From assembly GCA_036172665.1 (NCBI GenBank), contig CM069872.1:20315001-20379000 (forward strand): a stretch of 64,000 bases of DNA, in the 5' to 3' direction. Below are positions 23,932 to 38,000 of this stretch, one piece after another. Position 1 is the stretch's first letter. Every line of letters begins with the position of its first letter. Origin of the DNA: Prosopocoilus inquinatus (Eukaryota; Arthropoda; Insecta; Coleoptera; Lucanidae). The position numbers were made by a program, and so were the translations under genes. The notes beneath the pieces are model-generated. The model saw only the letters and a program-made list of their open reading frames with translations. It was not told the DNA's origin and searched no databases.

Positions 23932-24198
23932 TCATGGTGAAACATCGACTACAATAGAACAGTTAACTGCGACAATTAAAAATAGAAAAGTTTTATAATT
24001 TGGTACAGTTATTTGTTTTAATTTTTCTACGAGTTCAAAAGAATTTTTTATAAAATATTTTGATTTACTAGTAACCTGAGTAATGATTTCTGAAATAAAT
24101 TTAGATAAGAAATATGGAGAAGAACCAATAATGGAATCTATAGGACGAAGAGGTGTATTAGGTTTATGAATTTTTGGAATACAGTATAATTTAGGAAA
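23932..24198 (-). pseudogene. Penelope-like reverse transcriptase fragment
   Basis: The minus-strand frame reads KLYCIPKIHKPNTPLRPIDS then SPYFLSKFISEII and YFIKNSFELVEKLK. This is the YGLPKIHK-x-PLRPI signature at the N-terminal side of Penelope-like reverse transcriptases. The frame is lost before the catalytic region. No open element surrounds it. Confidence 0.65.
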
Positions 24199-24592
24199 TT
24201 AGTTCTACAGTCGGGCCGCCGAAGAAACGGAGTGATCACGCGCTGCTCTTGTGACACCGATACGGAAAGCCGTATTTACACCAAACACCAGAAATTACCA
24301 CTTACTTCAAATATTAAATTAAGTCTTAAGAAAGACTGATTAATAATAACGTCATATTGTTAAAAATAGGAAAAATACGGACTACTGGAAATATAACCAC
24401 GTCGTTACGCTGCAGAGTGACCGACACTGTAGGCTAGTGTAAATCTGTCGGTACTTAGCTCACAGAAACAGCAATCACGTGTATATCACGCAGTTTTATT
24501 ACTCCTTTATTCCGGAAAACTCGTATTTTAGTTTAAAATCATGTTACCTTTCCGTTTCTCTTGATAACTTGTTTATTTACTTTTCTTCACTC

Positions 24593-24625
24593 CTGACGAA
24601 GCTATAAATCTATAGCGAAACGTTG
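24593..24625 (+). ncRNA. Hammerhead-ribozyme-like core
   Basis: The same 33-nt core as at 16631-16663, on the plus strand. Both copies share the 3' flank (TTTCTGTCCGGTT, AAAAACTTTGTACTT), so they are copies of one element. Confidence 0.35.
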
Positions 24626-24724
24626 AATGTTTTCCCTTCATTTTTCTGTCCGGTTTGAGATTAAAAAAACTTTGTACTTACAATTTTCATCGGACAACAA
24701 CCAACTTCAAGAATAAATTGTAGT

Positions 24725-25919
24725 TGTAAGGGGAAGGGTGCAATAAAACATTGTATAAATAAACATTGAATCTTTATAACTCTCACTCACAAGTCGACAG
24801 AGATAATCGACCTACTCATGTAAGTGTACGGGCTAACAAGAGGACGACGTGTCTTCATTCCACTGATTCAAAAAAATAATGCTCTACGAAGTGCCACAGC
24901 AAACGTCGCCCCCCTGTCCCGTCGCTTGCTAAACACATACCAACAAACTTTGCGCAGTGCATAATGCGCTGGAACGTATTAAACTACAACAGTACATCCC
25001 CAAGAAAATTCTGTCTCGTTTCTTTGACTGGTGGAAATTACAAATGATTCTAATTCAGCGTCTCCATATTGCAGGTTATTATTTTTCTTGCTTTTCAAAG
25101 AGTGTAACAATGCTTGCCTCTGCTGCGACCTAATGTTAAAAGAGTGCATATCTACATGATGCAACAGGAGTGTAGAAACAAAGTCGAATTGAATTTAATA
25201 TACCGTTCAAGAGAAAGAACAAAGAGGCAAGTACACTTTGAAAGTAGCGTCGCAAAGTCTAATCTTAAATTGACATGTATGTATGGATCGTACTAACTAC
25301 ATAAAGAATGTAGTGTGTTGTGTCGCAGCACGGAATAATCACAAATCTGATTTTCTTTTGGGAAGAAGCGAAAACCTTAAAAATTAGGACGATGTATAAT
25401 CACAAATGTGCAGAGGATAATACATACGATTATTCAGTCAACGAAAAAACGTTTGTACATCATCGTCGTAAATAGTTGATTTTTGATTTGATGCAAGTCA
25501 TTTTTTGAAAGCAACACACATCGGCATCGTAGAAAAGAAATTACAAAAACACTTCTGAAAAATGGCAGTATAAACAATTTCTGCACGATAAAGTATGTAG
25601 CACCAGCTGTGATTCGATAATCTTCTGCATTTCTTGACGTGTGAAAAAACAAACAAACAAACAAAAGTACAAACATTTTTTTCGGCTTACTGTACTAAGT
25701 TGCACCTACCGCTAGATTTGTACACTGAAACGATGGAGTTCAAACACTTTTACAACTTAAGGAATTAAATAATAAATTACTATCAAAAAGTGTCCTGTTT
25801 TCTAACAAAAACAAGTAAAAAAGAAATGCGCACTAAAAGGTTCTCCTCGAAAAAAAAAGTTGATAAAAATCGTGATCCACTTTCTCAATTGCTTGCTCTC
25901 GACAAGTCGGCTTAAACTT
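24725..25919. other. Mfsd14 3' side
   Basis: This presumably contains the Mfsd14 3'UTR. The only repeat I see is a short (CAAA)n tract at about 25647-25665. No gene is recognised. Confidence 0.35.
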
Positions 25920-26026
25920 TTACAAAATAGCAGCGTTCTCTAGTCTACTGTTTGGAATGAGGGGGCTCAAGGCCCCGGCTACTTTGTGCCCCTTCTCCAT
26001 TTCGTACATCGTATCCAAAGGTATAC
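25920..26026 (-). CDS. Mfsd14: Mfsd14 coding exon 7 (C-terminal tail)
   Basis: The acceptor TTTTTTAG completes a Gly codon. The tail runs from IPLDTMYEMEKG to SRLENAAIL and TAA at 25922-25920. It includes a Leu-Ser-Pro-Leu segment comparable in place to the acidic di-leucine tails of relatives. Confidence 0.85.
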
Positions 26027-29000
26027 CTAAAAAATTCGTAAACTCAGATCGAAAAGGTGGACACAAGTATTCACAACGTGTAACAATACGTACAACATGC
26101 AACAAGTCAAATGCTAAAACTTCGTAAAAGTTTGTAGGACGCACCTGAATCGGGGGCGTTCTTCGACGGAATAAACGACGCAACCAGAAGGGCGCATATG
26201 ACTAGAAATGCTCCGAATACAAACGGAGGGCCAGGTACCAACTGCAAATGGTGATCAAGTTTATGGGAAAGATGGAAGCGAAAACAGGCTGGAAAATTGA
26301 AAACAAACCTGTGAATAAGATTCGAAGGGATGCTGGACGTCAGTCGCCGATGTGGATTTAACATCGTCGTTTAAATCTACGTGGAATATGTAGAAGATCA
26401 ATCCGAACATGGCCGGACCTAATCCATTGCATAAGCCACGCATTCCTGTTACCATTCCTGCAAACAAATTCTTTAATAGAAGACTCTGCTTCTTACACAG
26501 GTGCTTCATTTTGAAACGCAACATAGGAAATCCTATGTTAGTTTAAAGGTGCTCGAATATTGGCTTGCTTAATTATTTGACAGTAAAATTCCATTTAGGT
26601 TTTTTAAAGTACTCTTCAAAATGAATCTATCTGTGAAGCTGAGAATTTTTCATATGCTGAGCTTTAAAATATGTATTTAAAAAAAGATTCTGTAACAGTA
26701 TGGAATAATATAGCCCTCGTAACTCTGGAACTTCCCGATACTGTTATTTTCTTCCCTTGTCCAAACCAAATGAACCTTGTGTTGCTGAAACTGCTTTCCC
26801 AGACGTCTAGTTTGTTTTGCCCAAGTAATTATCACCACAATAAGTTTGATTCGTATTATGCGTATTAACAGATCGTAATGGATTTTGCAAACAGGTAAAA
26901 CGACCTGCCGAAAGTCTCACAGTCATTTGGCAACTTTCTGCATACGGAAGGAAACGAATTTTGTAAACTTTCGGTTTACGTGAGTTCATATTCATCTTCA
27001 CGAAGTGTTAAAAAAGAATCGATCTTACAAATTACAGATTCAATTAATTCGATTACGAAATCTTCCGGTCAATCAACATTCTAAACCCGCCTGGATTTAT
27101 AAAAACAATGTAACCTCACTCCAAGTAATTACATTTGTTGCGATAGAATGAACTTTATAACTGGTTCGTTATTGCTTTATTTTAGCATATAAGCACTGAT
27201 ATAAATTTTTTAATACATTTTTTGGTATCTCAGAAATAGTATCGTGTGTCGGCGTTGTCGTCACTCTTGCGCATGCTCGCAACCAGTCCGCCCTTCCCTT
27301 GTGCTCATGCCGGTCACATCTCAAAGAGCGCGAAAATTCAAACGAAAAATATAAACAGACCGCACAACATTTTCAAAGTATAGGCCGACGTGTTACCGTT
27401 TAATTTCTGCCCGATCCCGAGACACCCTCTATAGTGAATTTCTTTCGATTAACCGTCCCGAGTGTAACTCTTTGCGTTTCGGTTGCGTGCTCTCATAGTC
27501 TCCTTGGCATAGCGAATTTCCCTACGAAAATTAGGATAAGGAAAATGGGCCTTCAAAGTTAATTTACGGCAAAGTTGTTTTGTTTAATTTAAAATTTTTA
27601 AGTGATGAAATGTGGTGCAATAAGTCGTAATCGAGAAGAGGTTCACATGGCGTGTCTGTGCAGGAATTGACCTCTGATATTTGGAGCCCATTGGTTGATG
27701 TTGACATAAGATTCTGCGGCGGTTGGTGTTCGCATCTCACCTCTTCTTTTCTCTTACCCCGTCTCTTTTTCACACGCTAGTTCGGAGCGATTTCAGAACT
27801 CATTTTCCGCTGTATCCCTCGACGTAACAGCACGTTTTGTTTATGTGTTAAGTGAGTGTTTTCCCCTAAATTTTGTGTGGGTGAAATCATCAAGGGCTGC
27901 TTTAGCCGGCTCAGTGCGCTGTTCCGAGGATTTTTAATGCCTTCGTATTTCCTACGCGTGTTCCCCCAAATAGCTTTGTGAACAGGTGAGTTACTCTTAG
28001 ATGTTTTGATTCGCTTCGAACGTTTCTCTCCTGTACTTTTCTTCCTTACAGGCTTTACGTATTGATTTACGTATTGGTTTACGTATTTATTTACGGATCT
28101 ATTTACTTTTTGATCTACGTAATTGTTGGTGGTCTATTCTTTCCCGGCTGTTATTGCCTCGTTTTCGGCAACACCTTTTTCGGTGCCCTTTCGCCGACCT
28201 ATTTCTTATTTTTCCCGGGCCTTGGACGCTCTCGATAGCTCCGAAGCGCTGCCGATGTTACCTGATTGCATCCCCGACCGCTACACCCCCCCCCCCCTCC
28301 GGTCATTAGACGAGCATCACAGCGACGGCTACGTGTGCCAGGTCTCTTCCCCTCCCCGCCGGGAAGTTCGACGCTTGGACATACTGTGGAGGACGACTTC
28401 TGCCGAACAGGTCGGACAAACCTTTTCTTTTTTTTGTTGTTATTGTTTGAAGCGTGATTGCTCGCGTTGTTGATATTATTTTAACATTTTTGTTTAATAA
28501 GCACGTCTTTGCGCGACACGACGTATCCGCTTTGGATTACCGCTTGCGAGCGTTTTAAGCGGCGAATTCTTGCATTGTGCCTATTTATGCGGAGTGAATT
28601 ATCTCCTTATTAACGTTGTGTTTAGAGTAATGTAGTCGGTTGATTTTGATTTCGTGCGGCACAGCTTCATTCACTGAGTTCAATTAAATTGTCCGCTGCT
28701 GCCAGCCCACGTTAACTTTTATTATCTTGTGCTTTATTGTGTTTGTATTTGTATTGAAACAATTTGTTTATATATTTCCGTTTGAAATAAAGCGATATTG
28801 TTGTAAATATTTTGGTTGGGTCGCGTTTTCTTAGTTTTCCCGCGGTTCCCCATAGCCAAAAAAATTAAGTGGCGCCTTTCCTTCTTTTTGTTATTGTTTG
28901 CGAAGAATTTGTACGAACCCACCCTATCCCACTGAGGCTGGCCGGCGACGCCGAAACGTCTGTCACGGCGATCACTTGCGAGTACCTGAGCAGGTAGTTA

Positions 29001-32000
29001 GCAATTTTTTCTCCTGATTGTAATGATATATCACACTTAATAGTTGATATTAATTTGAAGCTTAAATAATTCAGATTTTATGTGAAAATTTTATTTAATA
29101 CATAATTTTTGGTTAATTTTCTTATCTTTTTATTATTCAGTTCCGTCATGTTTTTCTTAATAAGTAAATTTATTCCTGACCACTTTTTTTTATTTGTTAA
29201 GTATTATTAACATTTAGTTGTCGGAAGAGGAAAAATCAATAAATATTGACAAAATGACATTAGGTGGTTAACACAAACCAAATAAACAGCAGTATAAATA
29301 TCGGGTGTCCCGTGCCATGTGCTCACCTTTCTAGGATCTTTATTTATTAATCGATTAACCTGAATTTTGGAGACAATAAATTAAACGAAAAATGGAATTT
29401 TTCGACATACTTCTGGTCTTCATAGGACTTCCGGTTTTGCCGGAAGTGATATCAACTTTCTTATTTTAAATGGAACACCCTATATATTTTTACATATTTA
29501 AAATCTACGGATCATTACGAGTCCGAATACGTATCAATTGTTAATTTTGGTTTCCATGACAACGAAAAAAAAACTTTTTTATTTTTCAATCTAGAAGGCT
29601 ATGATACAGATACAGAGAGAAAAAGAAAATCGATTTTTTTGCATTTTTATTAATATCTCATGAAGAAATAAGAAAAAAAAGCATTCTCTCAATGGATACG
29701 AATTAGGCATTGATTCGTGCAATTTTTCTTCCAGTTAACCGAATTTGTATCTCTTACGGTTTAGGAGATCCCTTCATTGCACACTCAATTTTAAACAGCC
29801 GGTATACATTAAAAAAATATTTTTTAACAAACATTCTTAGTAACCTAATATTTCGTTTTAAAACAGAAGCATAAATGTTCATATGGTCGTATTCAGAAAT
29901 TATTTCTGCATCACGTGCTATGAATATCTAAGGCGGCATCCATAAGGAAGAAAAGAGTTGACGGTTGTATCTGCGAAACTGTCAAACCTAACCTATTTCT
30001 TCGAATTACATTATGTTGTCCGCCGAATTTAATATAAAAACACCGAATTTTATGATTCTATCTGAAGAAATAAAGGAGATGTTTAAGATTTTTGAAAATG
30101 AGAATTTTCAGTTTTTTTTTAAGATATTTCGGAAACACATGAAAATAGAAAAGATTTTTTCGCATATCTTTTTAAGCCCCAAGATGGCGCAACTTTTCTG
30201 TAATTTAACCATCTTTGTGCCTCTTGTAGCTTACAAGATCCTCGTAGTGGCCCTTTAATTAGTTGTAACACATGTAAATCGAGAGCTAATTAATTCTTCC
30301 ATATTATCTCAAAGTACAGCTAACCCAGTGAAATGTTTCATATACATTTTAGGTAAATGCTTTCCAGATTGAACTTTAAACTCCGGAACTACTCGAGAGC
30401 TTTACAGTCTGAACAGTTGCAACAGGGAACACAACTTTCAATTGCCCGCTGTTGAACAGTTCGGAAAGATCGTGAACGTAAAATATTTACCTTGTACCAC
30501 TCCCTGACGATCCGCAGTGCTATGGATGGAAACGAAGGCTGAAATTGCCGGATACGTAATTGAGCTCATAGACGCTAAGATGCCAGCGGCCCACATCATC
30601 CACGTGGTCGTCCCAAATCCATACCACAATAACTGCAACATTTCAAACAGCAAGCCCAGCATAATAGTGTGCTTGCACCCAAGATTTTTCATGAGGGCAC
30701 CTGCAATTCGACCACCACCAATAAAACATTTCACGAAGGTGAGCAACTCACCGAGACATAACTGGGCAAGGACAGCGAGCAATCCGACGAGACCGACAAA
30801 GACCGCCACCATTGGGGCACTCCAACCCATCACTAGTTTTAAGTAGACGAAAATACAGCTGTACTGGCCAGCTTCCGGCAAGTATGAGAGGAAAACAGCG
30901 ATGCAAAGTAGGAGGATCGTAGGGTCCTGCCCTACGTTGCGGAGGGATGCGAATGGATCAGCCTGTTCCCAACTGATTGGGGATACCCGTACCTGTGAAT
31001 CAAATGTCCTGAAACATAATCTACAACGGGATGATGTAACTCACCTTTTCCGACAGACTCTCTGGAACAGCTACTAAAATAAAAAATACATCTAAGATTG
31101 CAATTGCGGTTGCTAAAGCAACAACCACTGACATTGACCACCTAAAACAAACAAAAAAAAATTCAGCACACTATGTATGCACTCAGAGTATTGTCATCTC
31201 GATCTAACCTCAGGTAATAAAACGAGATGAAATTATTCTGAGTGCACACAGTGCATTTTAATCGAAAGCCCTGTTTGAATTCAGAATACAGTTTGTGCAA
31301 ACCATGGCCGACTCTATCAACAAGCTACGTTTAAGTCGGCTACTCATTACGCGGTACTTAACAAATGACTTAACTTGGCAAGTACTCGGCGAGTATTTGT
31401 GCAAGTAAAAATCCATTACTCAACTACTTCTACGTAGCCAATCCGTTTAACACTTGTTCGGTTGACTTTGGATAGTTTACCGACAAGAACGAGTAGTACA
31501 GGTGTCCCAAACCTCTGGAAAAGTTCAAAAATGCCACTTTAAGGCTAGTCTGACCCACCTAAAAAAACTGTTTTTCCTTTTTTTCAGTATTAAACTGAAC
31601 TTTTTGTTAATGTGTAATATATCAAAGTACGCGCCTTTTAAATCTCTAGGGGGCTAAACTAATTTCATTAGCCAAAAAAAATTATACCCCGCTGTAATTT
31701 TGAAAAACACCATTTTTTAATTTTATTTTTCCTCTTTTAGATGTCTAAATGAACAGCAAATTAAAAGAAATTTGTCACAGTAGTAAAGGATGTAATTCTA
31801 CAGGGGACCAAACTAATAATGCATATAAAATATAAATTATTTAAATATCGTTGTTAATGTTAATACTCGTATATTTCGAAATTTAACGGTGGATAGATAA
31901 AACAGCGACTTCCTACGTTTATGTTTTATCTATTCACCACTATTACATCACAATTGTGAATAAATTGGTCAAGTCGTTTTTGATTTGCAGTGAAAATGTC

Positions 32001-35000
32001 TAGCTACGTCTCTGCTGAAGAAGCCCCAAATAGGGCTGAAACAGCTGTATAGAGGTTGCTCGAGGTTTTCACTGCAATCAAAAACGATTTGCAACAAAAT
32101 TTTCTAAATTTAACAATTATTAGACCAAGAAACTACGCCCACTTAAACGACATAATGTACTTAAAACAGTGTGCTAATAAGCGATTTTAAAAGTCATTTC
32201 AATTTTGATTCATTTATACCGGTTGTTTCAAATTGGGTGTGCACTAAAGGGATATCCTGAACCGTAAGAGACACAAATGTGGTTAGATGGAAGAAAGGTT
32301 GCACGAATCAATGTCTAACTCGTATTTATTAACAGAATGATTTTTTTATTATTTCTTCTCGAGTTATTAATAAGAATGTAAAGAAATCGATTTTCTTTTT
32401 CTCTCTGTATCTCTTTTATTATACATAATTTTGAAATTCTGAATTTACTTTCTACAGGCACTTTTTGATTCTACTTTGAATAGGTGCAGTAGAATTGAAA
32501 TGAAACGTTTCGTTTCTCCGCGACCATCATCAGTTTCGATATTTTTAATACAACTTATACCCTTTTATTATTCTATTCGATAGCATTTTTCCTTCTGATT
32601 CTAATGGTATATCACACTTAATTGTTGATACTAATATAAAGCATAAACAGTACAGATTTTTATACGAAAATTTTATTTCATACATAATTTCCAATTTCAT
32701 TCAACATTCAAATGTTGTTCAGATGAAGAGGAAAATAAATAAATATTAGTTAAATTATAAAATAAACAGCAGTGTAAACATATTAAATTACAACAGAAAT
32801 AAATTATACAATAACATAAACGAAAATCAGAAAAAGAACAGAATTTGTGGAAATAATAACATGAAATTAATAAATTAAAGAAGATGCTCGAAATGTCCCC
32901 CATCGTTTTGAAGACACACATTCGTTCTCAATCTTACATTTTGTATGGCTCGTCGAATATGAACTCGTGGAACGTTTCTACATGAATTTAATATCTGCCT
33001 TCTTAGCTCTTCTTTGTTATTTATTTCAACTGAGTACACCTTGTCTTTCAAATAGCCCCAAAGGAAAAATCCAAAGGGCTAAGATCAGGTGATCTTGGAG
33101 GCCGCGCGACAGGTCCATTTGTACCTATCCATGTGTCTTGAAAAGTTTGGTTCAAATAATTTATTGTTATTGCATCATTATGAGCTGGTGCTCCATCATT
33201 TTGAAACCACAGTTCATTAATATGATTTAAGGGAATATCATCTAAAATGTTTTCCAATTCTGTTCTTAAAAAATGGATGTAACGTTCAGCTGTTAAATGA
33301 TTTTCGTAAATGATCGGACCAATAATTCTATTATGCCAAATACCACACCAAACATTTAAACTGAAATGTATCTGTGGTCGCGCTTGTCGAAATCTTCTTT
33401 GATTCTCCCTGGACCAATATCTATGTATATTTCTATTAAAAATCCCCTTGTTTGTAAAATTAGCTTCGTCAGACCACAAAATTTGATTACTAAAATTTGG
33501 ATTTTCTGTACATCTATTGTTATGCCACTGGCAGAAAGTTATTCTTCTTAAATCATCACCCTCATGTAAAGTATAATTTAATCGAATTTTATACGACCTA
33601 AACTTATTTTTTCGTAGAATTCTCCACAATGTACTATTTGAAACCGGCAAATTTTGAGCTACTTCTCTAGTAGATGATTCGTCGTTTTCTTCTATTAGAC
33701 GTACTACATTACGTTGATCATTTTGCACGCGTTCGGTAGCATACGCGTCCTTTTTTTGTTTATTGAAAGCGCCGTAATTTCGTAAATTGCTCTCTAAACG
33801 TATAAAAGCCATTTTAGAGGGCTGGTTTCTTTCTGGATACTGTTGCGAATATAATCTTCTTGCTCTCCTAATATTTCTATTGCACTTAAAATAAATTTCG
33901 AGCATATCGACCTTTTCAGAATTATCCATTCTTTCCCAAATTCAGCAGCCTAACAACACCAACGTGTAAACTTGACGTTTCACGCTGGTCACTGTTTCAA
34001 TTTCCAAAATGCAAAACCTACTTTATCCTGTTTAACTTATAATTGTCGCTAAAAGCTCATTTTCGTATAAAGTGCAGTACTTTATTACAATGGCTAATAC
34101 AGACAAATAGGAAATAGTTTGTTGTAATTTACACTATGGCTAAGAAAATGAACTAAAAATTTGAAATTAAGCATGAAATAAAATTTTCGGATAAGAATCT
34201 GTATTATTTTAGCTTCAAATTAATATCAACAATTAAGTGTAATATACCATTACAATCAGGAGAAAAAATGCTATTGAATAGAATAATAAAAGGGTATAAG
34301 TTGTATTTAAAAAATCGAAACTGATGACGGTCGCGGAGAAACGAAACGTTTCATTTCAATTCTACTGCACCTACTTTTCTTCCATTTAACCGAATTTGTA
34401 TCTCTTACGGTTTAGGAGATCCCTTCAGTGCACACTCAATTTGAAACAGCCGGTATATTTTATTGCAGTTTCGGTTAACCCTTGAAGAGACGATAAAAGT
34501 GATACATCATTATACTTAGAGTAAAGTCGGCGTATATAGAATACCCATTCTTTAGACCGTCATAAATTCTGAACTAAGATACTAAATACTCAGATATTTT
34601 AATTAAAAATACTTTATGTTGTTTTCCAGCGGTTGCATATAATAAATTTAAGAAATACATATTTTTTGGGAAAATTCTGTAACAAATTTAAAAAACTGCA
34701 TTTTCATGATATGATTTAAAATGGCGGGTAATATGGAGTAGTCAGTTGGGGTGATATGAAATAAGGGAAAATATTCAACATTTTGAATTAATAAGGTGAA
34801 ATTTCAACTGTTGTACTAATCTACACTATAACAAACTATCTTTAGTGTAAAAAAACACTTTTATTTTAAAAAATACGCCAAAATACATTTTTCTGGTACC
34901 GCACGTAAACTTTCAAAAGTTGTAAAGTTATGCAATCTTACCGGCTGAGAACTTCCGTAGTAACGACCTACAATACCGAAACTCGTGTTAATGTCAAAGC

Positions 35001-38000
35001 CGTTTAACAGATGGCGCCTCTTATTTCAAAAATACCGGGTATTCCATATTAGCCGGCCTATTACATTACATATACCGGGTGGATAGTTTCAAACCCGAAC
35101 ATAGCAAAGTTCCATTGAGAACTACGTTTCTGTAGATTACTGCTCGCCGTTGAAAGATACAAAAATTGTAATGATATTAAATGAAAGATAAAATTAACGC
35201 CAATATTATCGTGTTAAAATTATTCCTATTGTGTTAATACTTTTGAAATAGAAATAAAATTTTTAAATTTCAAATAAAAAATTTAGTCGCCTTAGTATGT
35301 CAAACTTGAAGTTTGCAATTCAATAATCAAAATTTTGTACAACATGCTTCTTATTCAAAATAAAATTCCATTCATCTGTGTAGCATACTGACGATGAAAA
35401 ACTGTTAGGATTTATTTCTTTGCAACTAGATTTGTGGAATTGATGTTTTTTTTAATATTCTTTACAGTTGTGTATTAGTTATTCTTGAACATGTGAAACT
35501 TATTTAATTCTTAGTACAATTGAATTTAAAACTGATTTAGTATCGACATGTGTCGGTTTTGATTCGCCATTGCATCATGTCAAGTTTATTGGTGGTTTAT
35601 TGATTATATCAGAAATAACAGTATTTCTATATGCAATGAGGTAGAATACAATTATCATTCTAATAAAGAAAGAATTGTTGTAACTTAAACGACAAGAGTA
35701 CCTACCTATTATTTGCTCTGTACAATAATTCATAATACTTTTTGACTGACGCATGACGTGTAAATTATTTTCCATTAACTGAAAGAACTGAAAGTTTCAA
35801 ATCTGACATAGGCGACTAAATTGTTCGTTTAAAATTTGAAAATTTTATTTATATTCCGAAAGTATGAAAATTTAGGAATAATTTTAACAGCATAATATTG
35901 TCCATAATTTTCTCTTTTCTTTAATACCATTACCATTTTTGTATCTTAAAATGGCGAGCAGCAATTCATAGAAATATAGTTTTCAATTCAAGTTTGCTAT
36001 GTTCGGGTTTGAAACTTTCCACCTGGTATATGCTGACTTTACTCTACTTATTTTTAGTATTTACCGAGTTATCTTTAATTTTATCCAAAAAGTGGGTCAT
36101 GTTTGATCGTCTCTCAAATTGTCAATTTTAATGATACGACCTTAGACCAAAATATTTCCAAATCTCTCTACTTTTACAATATTCATCATTTTTAAAAACC
36201 TAGCGACTATCAACTTTATTATTTTAAGACTATGATTCAGTTCGCATACTATAAAATTAATCATTATTATCAAATGGAACAGCCAGTATATTATAACATA
36301 TATGGATAGCCCTTTCTACAAGCTTTCCAACCATGTCATATTTTATGGTCTTAAGTTTGATAACTTATGAGTTATTATCACTTTTCTATGAGCAACTTTA
36401 GAAACGTGCTGTAAAATATTTTCATTCGCCTCAGAATCATTTAAGATATTTATCCATACAATTTATCGTACTTTTAGTGATTTAAATAAAATAAGTAAAT
36501 AAATAGATTCAGGAACTAAACGATCTTTTTCACGTAATTCCTGTCATGTAAGAATATATTACGAATCGGTTGAGTAATCGCTGAATAGAACGTGGTAATG
36601 CTTTGATCTGGTCTCCATGGTTACCGGATTTATCTCTCAACTTCTTTTATTTGGGGAACTGAGTAAACAAATGAAAAAATGTTCTCTTATCACAATTTGT
36701 TTATAATCCTAGATGCGTATATCGACAGCCACGCTACTATTTTCATTTCTATTGGAGATTCAATGAGAATATCCTCTGGCTCATACCAACCAAAGAGTAC
36801 GTGTGTGGATGATTGAAAATGGCAGCGTACCTTTTAAAATACGCATAAAAAGATACCGGTTGGAAAGTTTAAAACCCGAACATAGCATTGTTTCATTGAG
36901 AACTACGTTTTTGCAGATTACTGCTTGCCATTTAAAGGTACAAAAATGGTAATGAAAAATGTAGTCGCCTTAGTATGGATTTTGAAGTTTGCAACTCAAT
37001 AACCAGAATTTTGTACAAAATGCTTCTTATTCAAAATAAAACTCCGTTCATCTGTGTACCATACTGACGATGAAAAACTGTTAGGATTTATTTCTTTGCT
37101 CCTGTATTGCTTCACAAAATACTTTCTACTTTTCTTGTTAATTTCAATACAATGTTGATGGCAACTAGATTTGTGGAATTGATGTTTTTTTTTTCAATAT
37201 TCTTTACAGTTGCGTGTTACTTATTCTTAGTACAATTGAATTTAAAACTGATTTCGCATCGACATGTGTCGGTATTGATTGCCCATGGCATCATTTCAAG
37301 TTTATTGATAGTATCAGAAACAACAGTATCTTTGTATGCAATGACGTAGAATACAATTATCATTCTAATAAAGAAAGAATTGTTAGAACAACAAGAGTAC
37401 CTACCTATTATTTGTTATGTACAATAATTCAAAATACTTTTTGACTGATGTATAAATGATTTTCCATTAATTGAAACAACTGAAAGTTTCAAACCTGACA
37501 AAGGCGACTAAATTTTTCGTTTAAAATTTGAAAATTTTATTTATATTCCGAAAGTATTAATATTTAGGAATAATTTTAACACCATAATATTGTCCATAAT
37601 TTTCTCTTTTCTTTAATACCATTGCCATTTTTGTATCTTCAAATGGCGAGCAGCAATTCACAGAAAGATAGTTTTCAATACAAGTTTGCTATGTTCGGGT
37701 TTGAAACTTTCCACCCGGTATAATCTAATATTAATATGAAATAAATTTCGAAAAACTATTACTAAATTGCTTTCACCTTTACTATTCTTAGTTTATGGGG
37801 ATATGTAAAGAAACAAGGTTATAAAGATGTACCACTCAGATGAAAAGAGAAGAAAATGGGTGTTCAGCAAAGTGGCAGTTTAACATTTTTTAAATAGTTT
37901 AAATTTTTATGATTTAGGATTTGTGACTGGAGACATTTTGCTTTTTGAATCCTTTCCATTCGTTTTCATAATGTAATTAGAATTATTTAGTGAAAATCGT

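Larger units (their letters stand above)
26458..30490. other. Mfsd14 intron 4, including a GC/CpG-rich block
   Basis: This 4-kb intron holds one copy of a 265-bp dispersed repeat (26868-27130), a CpG-rich block (about 27240-28980) and nested transposon pieces (28985-29815). The CpG-rich block has a C run (28286-28297), a strong donor-like CAG|GTGAGT at about 27986 and polyA-like AATAAA at about 28788. No convincing protein is recognised in it. Confidence 0.4.

Noticed and set aside
27564..27773. 69-codon minus-strand frame with a basic start
   Set aside because: It looks protein-like in places, but no family, no start signal and no supported junction to Mfsd14 was found.
28123..28473. 116-codon frame in the CpG-rich block
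   Set aside because: Proline/serine-rich composition fits GC content; no recognisable domain, and a second overlapping frame is equally open.
28932..28960. CTGAGG...GCCGAAACG sequence
   Set aside because: Resembles the hammerhead-like ends but the first box is CTGAGGC rather than CTGANGA and stem pairing is poor.
30517..30846. 109-codon plus-strand open frame
   Set aside because: It is the antisense shadow of Mfsd14 exon 4; no family features of its own.
32506..32533. CTGATGA...GAAAC sequence in both arms of mariner 1 (also 34321-34348)
   Set aside because: It has hammerhead-like boxes but the segment between them cannot form stem II.
37107..37349. 80-codon hydrophobic frame in family E copy 2
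   Set aside because: The matching region of copy 1 does not keep the frame; the element is a non-coding MITE.
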